Assembly: GCF_910592395.1 (NCBI RefSeq)
Contig: NC_088319.1
Location: 4,776,001-4,840,000, forward strand
Reading direction: 5' to 3'
Source: Lineus longissimus
Lineage: Eukaryota; Nemertea; Pilidiophora; Heteronemertea; Lineidae
Length of the DNA stretch: 64,000 nucleotides
Each line of letters begins with the position of its first letter. Position 1 is the stretch's first letter. A program made the position numbers and the translations under genes. Positions 56,726 to 64,000 of this stretch are shown here, one piece after another. The notes under the pieces were generated by a model that worked only from the letters and a program-made list of their open reading frames with translations, did not search any database and was not told the origin of the DNA.

Positions 56726-57841
56726 TGCCGCAATAGTCACATCAATTTCTGAAAATGTGTTGCATTTACAATGTGTTGACTGTTTGCTCCTGTTTTGCTG
56801 GGTTTCCAGTTACAGTACAGTAGGCATTCGGAAAACACTTTTGTGGGCGTTGGGACATTCCTGACAACTGTTTGCCTGGTGCTCTGATGTAGATTTCCTC
56901 ATAGACTTGCCTGAAACCTGCTATCAGTGATGTCGGATCGGTGTACATTTAATAGGTATGTGAACCTGATAGTGTGCAATTATGGTGAATTATATATTAC
57001 AGCATATCAACATTATTATCCCACACTTGCTTGGTTGCATGGATGGGAAACTTTTTTTTCATATTCCTGATTGAATTTTTGTGGCATGTTTTCAAGTAGT
57101 AGCAGGTAGCAAAGAACTCAAGGGGCACTTTATTTGCTTCAAATCCAAGCACTCTGAATTCAAGTATGAATCAACTCTCAGATAACCAAGGTTGTGTTGT
57201 ATAATGGTCCCCAAGATGTGGGTAATTTTGATGAGATGAACATCGTTCTTGGGCTTGCCTATTCACTGTGATCAAGATGTGATGAGAACGGTTGTCTTAT
57301 TTCTCCCGCAATGATATTCTTTTCCATCAGCAGAATCTCGGAAAACTTCCTTAAAAATTTGTCTGTAATGTAGACTGCGGCAATTCAATCCTGAGTACTG
57401 CATGCATTATTCCCCTGATTTCGTTTCTGCAAGTATCATTTCCCTCTCTGCATCACTTAAATAATGATTTAGAAACAAATTTGTTATCTGTGATCTGACG
57501 AAAGTCAACTCTGCCTGCACCTGTAGATAACTGTTTGAGTTGTGTCTGTCATTACATCTGTCCCTCAGTCAAGAATATCCATCAACCAGTCCACAGGGGC
57601 AAATATGAAACCACTCTTTGACTGATACTTGGTGTGATGTTAGCTTAAGGTATTGCAAATATTGTGTTTTGCATCTAACCCATTTTGGTGTCTAGGTAGC
57701 CATCTTGAAAATATGCAGCAATAATGATTATTGTTTTATGATGGGTATGTCATCACATATTACCCAGGTTTTATTCTTATACCCAACACATTCAGTAGGT
57801 ATGTAGATGTTCATTAGGATGTACATGTAGGTTTCTCTTTT
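56726..57841. other. 5' flank of GPCR copy 5 beyond the MITE
   Basis: Matches the flank of the other receptor copies. No extra gene seen. Confidence 0.5.
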
Positions 57842-58290
57842 TGGCTCACCGTAGGGGAGTCTTTACAAAACCGCAGAGTCTGTCGTCCTTCGTCGTCTGT
57901 ATCCTGTTTCAGTGGCATGTTTCGTAACCGCTAGAGTATGAACTTTAAACTCTGTATACAGGACCCTCCAGGTCAGGTGACCTCTCACACTGAAGTTCGT
58001 TTCAATCTGAGTCTTGACTTGGTCATCAGGGGCCAACAATGAAACATAAAAAGTGTGATATCTCTCTTATAAGTGACTCTTTTTCGATACAATTTTCAGG
58101 GTTGGTTCTCCTAGCAAGTATACATCACATATCAGACGGGGTTTTGGTTTGATTTGATTTTCAAGGTTGCAGAGGTCAAATGGCATAAACAGGCCGTTTG
58201 AGTGAAACTATGGCTCGTTTCTTTACCGCTTAAACTATGAACTTGAAATTTGGTACACATGACTCCCTACTTGCCGACATCTATACATTC
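57842..58290 (+). repeat. Dispersed repeat R1 between GPCR copies 5 and 6
   Basis: Uninterrupted copy; it shows the empty site (TTCTCCTAGCAAGTATACAT at 58,109-58,128) for the LINE insertion at 61,386. Confidence 0.75.
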
Positions 58291-58546
58291 AATGATTGCT
58301 TGCTGATTGTGATGATTACAACTAATCTAAATTGCGTTTAACTTGACAACTTGTTGTCTTTTCCTTCATATGATTTTAAAATACAGAATTAATCAATTTT
58401 TACGTTATATAATGCATTATGTGTAACATAGTTTTAAGTCATGGAGACGATTTAACATCAGGAGCAATATGTAACATAATCAGAAGCGGTATATTAACAC
58501 ATACAATATCATCATCAATCAGAGTTGATTTCAATCCGCACAGGTC

Positions 58547-58552
58547 TTTATT
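58547..58552 (-). terminator. Poly(A) signal candidate for GPCR copy 6
   Basis: AATAAA on the minus strand about 166 bp past the stop, within the even-copy flank (GGTCTTTATTTCATG), conserved at copy 2. Confidence 0.4.
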
Positions 58553-58717
58553 TCATGCATAAATGAACTATTTGTATACATGTGAATAGAGTGTTGATGT
58601 GAAAATGATAATAAACAACTTGTGTTGTTGAAATTCACCAAATAACGATGAACTGGTGCCATGTCATCATGATTTATAACTTGAAATGTTTAATTATTTG
58701 GATATATCTTGGCATGG

Positions 58718-59755
58718 TCAATTACCATGATAAAACAGCTTCAATCGTAACTGCTTCATTTGATCAAAGAAAACGGCCCGAAATTGTGACCCACTTACGC
58801 AATAGAGGATGAAGTTGATAGCATGATTGCTATAAGTCATTGTTCTAGAGGAAAGGCGGAGAAGATAACCCAATGCTGCTTGTTGCTCTGATTCACTCAG
58901 ATCTGGGAAAAAAATGGGTTCAAATGCATAGAAAACTTGGTTGGGCAATGCAAGAATGACAAACACGATACTGACCACAACCAACATGACTGTTATCCCT
59001 GTAAGATCTTTTTGAGCTTGTGTGTTCTGCATCTTTATTCTCCGTCTCATGTTTATTAACAGCTTAAACATTATGAAGACATTACAGATTGTTATGACAA
59101 TGAAAGGTATAGCTGCATACATGATGACACGTATAATACCCCATGCTATGTAATAAAATGTAAAATAGGGTGCATCGACTCTCCCTGCATCACACCAGAC
59201 TCCTTCACCAGGGTAAATGTCAACTTTCATGAAGATGAGACAGTGACTGTTTAGAGCAAAGAGTGAAATAAACAGCCCCGCCAACACAAAGTATGTTCGC
59301 CTCTTGGAACAGATGAACTGTGCCTTTAACGGGAATGTAACACAAATGCAGCGTTCAAGTGTTAGTAGGAGGACGCTCCATGATGAGAACATCAGTGTGA
59401 ACTCCATCAGAAAAATACTGACTTTACAAATTGAATCTGAGATTCTCCGTAATCTGATGTCATAGGCCAGGAAGAGCACATATTCTAGACATCCTACATA
59501 AAGTACTAACAAGTCACTCAGGGATAGGACCATCAGCAAGATACGTGTAGAAATGTGCCCGATTCTTCCACTGGAGACAACCATGATGGTTGCAATGTTG
59601 AAGATAGTTCCCATTGCGATGATGACTGGGGCAATATATGCAACAAAAGCAAAAGCTATGAATGCCTCCCAGTGACCTCGGTCCATTAATGTCTCAAGGG
59701 AATAATACTCACCTTGTTGTTTGTTCGTCAAAACGGATTGCAGTGTTTGTGTCAT
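58718..59755 (-). CDS. Rhodopsin-class GPCR, copy 6, intact
   Basis: 345 residues. TM1 about 33-61 (N53), TM2 about 71-92 (D81), C110 at the TM3 start, E134-R135-C136 in place of DRY, TM4 about 143-167 without the usual Trp, C188 in loop 2, TM5 with P217, a basic loop 3 (NMRRRIKMQNTQAQKD), TM6 with P271, TM7 with N320, N324 and Y328, and a short tail (KQLRLKLFYHGN) without a palmitoylation cysteine. The missing aromatic CWxP in TM6 (FVILALP) and the altered TM7 motif set this small family apart. Nearest relative in the window is copy 2. The ATG overlaps the stop of an upstream 70-codon frame as ATGA. Confidence 0.93.
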   Translation of the reverse strand: MTQTLQSVLTNKQQGEYYSLETLMDRGHWEAFIAFAFVAYIAPVIIAMGTIFNIATIMVVSSGRIGHISTRILLMVLSLSDLLVLYVGCLEYVLFLAYDIRLRRISDSICKVSIFLMEFTLMFSSWSVLLLTLERCICVTFPLKAQFICSKRRTYFVLAGLFISLFALNSHCLIFMKVDIYPGEGVWCDAGRVDAPYFTFYYIAWGIIRVIMYAAIPFIVITICNVFIMFKLLINMRRRIKMQNTQAQKDLTGITVMLVVVSIVFVILALPNQVFYAFEPIFFPDLSESEQQAALGYLLRLSSRTMTYSNHAINFILYCVSGSQFRAVFFDQMKQLRLKLFYHGN

Positions 59756-59964
59756 AGCTGATAATACTGCAATCTAAAGACGCGTATTTTAAGTGAAAGT
59801 TCTCCGTTTTGATAGTAAGTGCCGTTGTCCCTTTTTATCAGAAACGTAATAAGTGTAATCGCCCTAGTCCTGAAATTTGTTGCAGTAGTGAGGTCATGCT
59901 CCCGAGGTAGGCAATTCAAAGTCCAGAGAAATAATTGCTGTTTCTTCGACTGCCACCGACACAC
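59752..59964 (-). other. Upstream ORF overlapping the GPCR copy 6 start
   Basis: 70 codons (LNCLPREHDLTTATNFRTRA, ending RLQYYQL) with TGA overlapping the receptor ATG. Most of the peptide agrees in frame with the one upstream of copy 3. Confidence 0.4.
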
Positions 59965-59969
59965 GATAA

Positions 59970-61116
59970 ACGGAGGCCTGAGGATTCATGTAATGGGTTG
60001 ACAGCCAATGGGTGCCAAAATAGTCACATCAATTTCTGAAAATGTGTTGCATTTACAATGTGTTGACTGTTTGCTCCTGTTTTGCTGGGTTTCCAGTTAC
60101 AGTACAGTAGGCATTCGGAAAACACTTTGGGACATTCCTGGCCACTGATTGCCTGCAGTGATGTAGAGTTCCTCATAGACTTGCCTGAAACCTGCCATCA
60201 GTGATGTCGGATCAGTGTACATTTAATAGGTATGTGAACCTGATAGTGTGCAATTATGGTGAATTAAATATTACAGCATATCAACATTGTAATCCCACAC
60301 TTGCTTGGTTGCATGGGTGGGGTTTTTTTTCTTCATATTCCTGATTGAATTTTTGTTGCATGTTTTCAAGTAGTTGCAGGCAGCTAAGAACTCAAAGGGC
60401 ACTTTATTTGCTTCAAAGCCAAGCACTAAGAATTCAAGTATGAATCAACTCTCAGATAACCAAGGCTGATTTGTACAATGGTCCCCAAGATGTGGGTAAT
60501 TTTGATGAGACGATCATTGTTCTTGGGCTTGCCTCTTCACCGTGATTCAGATGTGATGAGAACGGTTGTCTTATTTCTCCCACAATGATATCCTCTTCCA
60601 ACAGCAGAATCTCGGAAAATGTCCTTAAAAAATTGTCTATAATGCAGACTGCGGCAATTCAACTCTGAATACTGCATAATCCCCTGGTTTCGTTTCTGCA
60701 AGTATCATTTCCCTCTGTGCATCACTTAAATAATGATTTAGAAACAAATTTGTTAATTGTGATCTGACGAGAGTCAACTGTCCCTGCACCTGTAGAATAA
60801 CTGTTTGAGTTGTGTCTGTCATTACATCTGTCCCTCAGTCAAGAATATCCATCAACCAGTCCACAGGGGCAAATATGAAACCACTCTTTGACTGATACTT
60901 GGTGTGATGTTAGCTTAAGGTATTGCAAATACTGTGTTTTGCATCTAACCCATTTTGGTGTCTTGGTAGCCATCTTGAAAATATGCAGCAATAATGACGA
61001 TTTTTTTATGATGGGCGTGTCATCACATATTACCCAGATTTTATTGTTATACCCAACGCATTCAGTAGGTATGTAGGTGTTCATGTTCATGTATGTACAT
61101 ATAGGTTTCCCTTTTT
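59970..61116. other. 5' flank of GPCR copy 6
   Basis: Shared flank; no separate gene supported. The 61-codon frame at 60,637-60,822 is not kept in the other flanks. Confidence 0.5.
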
Positions 61117-61385
61117 GGCTCACCGTAGGGGAGTCTTTACAAAACCGCAGAGTCCGTCGTCCTTCGTCGTCTGTATCCTGTTTCAGTGGCATGTTTCGTA
61201 ACCGCTAGAGTATGAACTTTAAACTCTGTATACAGAACCCTCCAGATCAGGTGACCTCTGACACTGAATTTCGTTTCGATCTGAGTCTTGTCTTGGCCAC
61301 CACGGGGCCAACAATGAAACATAAAAAGTGTGATATCTCTCTTATAAGTGACTCTTTTTCGATAACATTTTCATGGTTGGTTCTC
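61117..61385 (+). repeat. Dispersed repeat R1, part before the LINE
   Basis: R1 from GGCTCACCGTAGGGGAGTCT, interrupted after GGTTGGTTCTC; it continues at 62,732-62,930 with AAGTATACATCACATATCAG. Confidence 0.75.
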
Positions 61386-62731
61386 AGTGATAACTCTGCC
61401 CCACTACCAGCAGTCCAGTCCGCATACCGCAAGAACCACTCGACAGAGACTGCTCTTCTGAAGGTTCAAAGTGACATTCTTATAAAAAAGGACAATCAGG
61501 AAGTCTGCTTGCTAGTCCTGCTAAATCTAAGTGCCGCGTTTGATACGGTTGATGTAGACATATTGCTTCAAACCATGGAGACAGATTTTGGCGTCACTGG
61601 CCTTTGCCTTCAGTGGCTGAAGTCTTATTCCCTAATAGAGAGCAGTGTGTCGTCATCAATGGTAGCAAATCTAAGCATTTTTCACTCCATTGTGGTGTTC
61701 CACAGGGCAGTTGCCTTGGACCCATCCTCTTATTGTTCTATATGTCAAGGCTTTATCACATCATTTCACGTCACTCGCCAGATGCACATGGCTATTCAGA
61801 CGACAATCAGCTCTATATGACTGTCTTTCCGTCCTATGGCATCTACTAACCAGCAGAGAGCTGTGTGCGAAACGGAAGCATGTGTAGCAGATGTCCGTGC
61901 GTGGATGATCGAGAACGAGCTCCTCATCAATGATCTTAAGACAGAGTTCATTTTTATCGGTTCTAGACAAATGCTCCAGAAGGTAGATATGGGTCCAATC
62001 AGAGTGGGGGAGGCCTCAATTTCACCTGTCGAATCGGTACGAAACCTTGGTGTTTACTTTGACAAAAACATGTCTATGGAAACCCATGTTAGTAGGGTCT
62101 GCTCCAAGGCTTTCCTGGGTCTTTATAAGATCCGCCAAATTCGACGGTTCCTCAGTCCTGAGTCAACCACCACTCTTGTTCATGCCTTTGTCACTTCTCA
62201 CATTGATTATTGTAATTCGCTTCTATATGGCATTTCTACACATCAACTCTCCAGACTGCAGCGTGCACTTAATGCTGCAGCTCGCGTTGTGTGTCTGGTG
62301 CCGCGGTTTGATCGTATCACACCGGTTCTCATGCGACTCCATTGGCTTCCTGTTAAATACAGGATTGTTTTCAAAGTGCTTTTATTTACATATAAGGCAA
62401 TACATGGAGTCGCACCTGCGTACCTGTGTGATATGGTCAGACTGAGGCACCATTCCACCTACCATCTCCGCTCTGTTATTGCTCCAACTTTGGTGGTCCC
62501 TCGCACTAAGTGCAAAACCCTTGGTGACCGTTCTTTTTACAAGTCATCACCGGTTCTATGGAACCAGCTACCTTCCAACATCAGGCTTGCTGGTTCCATA
62601 GACATTTTCAAAACTCTCCTGAAACAACACCTTTTCAGGGAGTGTTTTGCTTTGTAAAGCGCCTGAGAATTTAAGTTTTTCTTTTAATTCAGGCGCTATA
62701 GAAATTCTTATATTCATTCATTCATTCATTC
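61386..62731 (+). mobile_element. 5'-truncated CR1/L2-like non-LTR retrotransposon
   Basis: Encodes the reverse transcriptase from the finger region on: LPAVQSAYRKNHSTETALLK, LLNLSAAFDTVD (motif A), then after a frameshift near 61,640 GVPQGSCLGPILLLFY (motif B) and YSDDNQLY (motif C, usually YADD), then after another shift a 273-residue C-terminal part (61,836-62,657; VESVRNLGVYFDKNMSMETH, SHIDYCNSLLYGI, LHWLPVKYRI). The 3' end has a GCGCCTGAGA...AGGCGCTATAGAAAT hairpin and an (ATTC)n tail, as in this clade. Comparison with 58,109-58,128 gives exact borders: five bases (CCTAG) of the target are missing and there is no target duplication. Dead on arrival or since decayed. Confidence 0.9.
61836..62657 (+). 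pseudogene. LINE reverse transcriptase C-terminal part
   Basis: The longest open piece of the element at 61,386-62,731 (273 residues). It covers the thumb/connection region after the YxDD motif and the conserved C-terminal end (TLGDRSFYKSSPVLWNQLPS, FKTLLKQHLFRE). Its upstream finger and palm parts are in other frames, so no complete enzyme is encoded. Confidence 0.88.
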
Positions 62732-63010
62732 AAGTATACATCACATATCAGATGTGGTTTTGGTTTGATCTGATTTTCAAGGTTGCAGAGGTCAAATGGC
62801 GTAAACAGGCCGTTTGAGTGTAACTATGGTTCGCTTCTTTACCGCTTAAACTATAAACTTAAAATTTGGTACACATGACTCCCTACTTGCCGACATCTAT
62901 ACATTCAATGATAACTTGCTGATTGTGATGATTACAACTAATTTAAATTGCGTTAAACTTGACAAGTTGTTGTCATTTCCTTCATATAACTTTGAAATAC
63001 AGAATTAATA

Positions 63011-64000
63011 AGCCCCCTTTTAGGAGGGGCTCTTAAGATACACGTGTGTGTGGGAGTATATACTGATTTGATGAGAAATAAAGAGAGTAACAATTGTATA
63101 TCCTACAAACAATTTTTTTTGGTATTTTTCTGAATTAACTCCGTTGAGTTTACCGATTTCTCCGCGATCTTCCGGTGGTGGTTGCTATCCCATTAGTTGA
63201 AATTAATTTAAATTAATTTAAATCTTCATGGGAATTCGCTACATCATATGCCTAAGAAATTGGCCAATTATATTAATATTTTTATTAGAGAAATATCCGT
63301 CCTAAATAATGACAGAAAAGGGTGGTTTATTTCAATTTTGTGTCGACATGATCGAGGTCACGTGACATAGAAACAAAACAATCGCACACACCCGTCCAAA
63401 AAAGGCACTTTAAGAAAAACTAATACGTTTTTCCAGCTTAAAACCACACTGACGACTAAGTTATATTGGTCTTCTGCCCAAATCTGAAGTATCAAAATGA
63501 ATCACAAACTAGAAAAAGTTGCGTGAAAAATTCGGGTGAGCGACATTCTGCACCCTAGCGGCCAATAAATAAACTACTTTCAGCCGTCTGCTCCGGTCTC
63601 GTTAGGGAGTTTTTCCCAAATGTACGCGATGATGACGTGCCCCATTAACAGGACGTAACATCTATTTTAAAATTTGTTTCCAAAGTGAATGCATGAGGAC
63701 AACCTATTTGTGTCGTATATCACTGGAAACGCCCGATTCCCGTGAATAAGGACAATCACAATGTATTACATTACCAAAACAAAAATGTGTCGGAAGGAAC
63801 TATATGGATGGTCCCATCGCACCCCCCCCCCCTCCAGCAGTATGACACAGAAGGGCTAGTTGACTGTCCACCGGGGGGTTTGGGGGGAGCTTCCACCAAC
63901 GCACTGGTAAAAACCTATGGCGACGGAGGGGGGTTTGGGGGGTGTCCCCCCATTGTAACAGCTGTAGTTGTTAGAGCTTGCACTTAACATATGCTCGTAG
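63011..64000. other. Unique sequence beyond the GPCR array
   Basis: No gene supported. It has a CCCCCTTTTAGGAGGGG hairpin at 63,013-63,029, an ATTAATTTAAATTAATTTAA stretch near 63,205, and C- and G-runs at 63,820-63,950 that produce the chance frame 63,742-63,987. Confidence 0.5.

Larger units (their letters stand above)
50284..63010. repeat. GPCR tandem array, unit III
   Basis: R2, MITE (51,842-52,135), minisatellite (53,290-53,545), GPCR copy 5, 5' flank with a MITE insertion, R1, GPCR copy 6, 5' flank, R1 split by a LINE. Both receptors are intact. It has lost about 360 bp near 52,776. Homology ends at about 63,010 (AGAATTAATA), before the point where unit I continues to 38,573. Confidence 0.85.

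Noticed and set aside
63742-63987. 81-codon Gly/Pro-rich frame
   Set aside because: Arises from C- and G-runs; no domain and no support.

Overview
The window is animal nuclear DNA. It has an intron-containing gene, intronless rhodopsin-class GPCR genes and pseudogenes, a Polinton/Maverick element, non-LTR retrotransposon remnants, MITE-like inverted-repeat elements and large segmental duplications. I think of a marine invertebrate (lophotrochozoan, hemichordate or cephalochordate), but nothing here fixes the phylum. No rRNA, tRNA or CRISPR was recognised.

Region 1 (1 to about 5,150) is one end of a Polinton/Maverick, an integrating virus-like transposon. Packed within 4.8 kb are a chromodomain integrase, an A32-type packaging ATPase, two small membrane-type proteins, a minor capsid (penton) candidate and a major capsid protein. 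All six frames are open. The protein-primed DNA polymerase and the protease are not present and would lie left of the window. Five of the six start codons sit in the motif TAAATG, and integrase and ATPase diverge from one palindrome, CATTTAAATG.

Region 2 (about 5,150-20,500) is a rearranged mosaic. A composite sequence occurs three times in direct orientation (A 5,158-7,445; B 8,190-11,612; C 14,727-18,612). B and C carry an unrecognised long ORF, each broken at a different place. A 1.55 kb inverted duplication (12,410-13,965 and 18,955-20,503) carries two intact, oppositely oriented exons for a secreted PAN/apple-domain protein.

Region 3 (20,504-28,700) starts with a cut-off GPCR 3' flank, then mostly featureless DNA, then six exons (23,747-28,625) of a KDZ-type transposase gene. 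The exons join in frame. The gene stops after the exon with the first catalytic-type Asp, about 80 bp before the GPCR array begins.

Region 4 (28,705-63,010) is a tandem array of three units of about 10-13 kb, each with two minus-strand GPCR copies. Three receptors are intact (44,657-45,691; 54,877-55,914; 58,718-59,755) and three are pseudogenes. The units share a 71-bp minisatellite, a MITE and two families of dispersed repeats. Because the units are paralogous they act as empty-site controls, giving exact boundaries for a MITE with a 9-bp target duplication (56,139-56,716) and a 5'-truncated CR1/L2-like LINE (61,386-62,731). The last kilobase is unique sequence without a recognisable gene.
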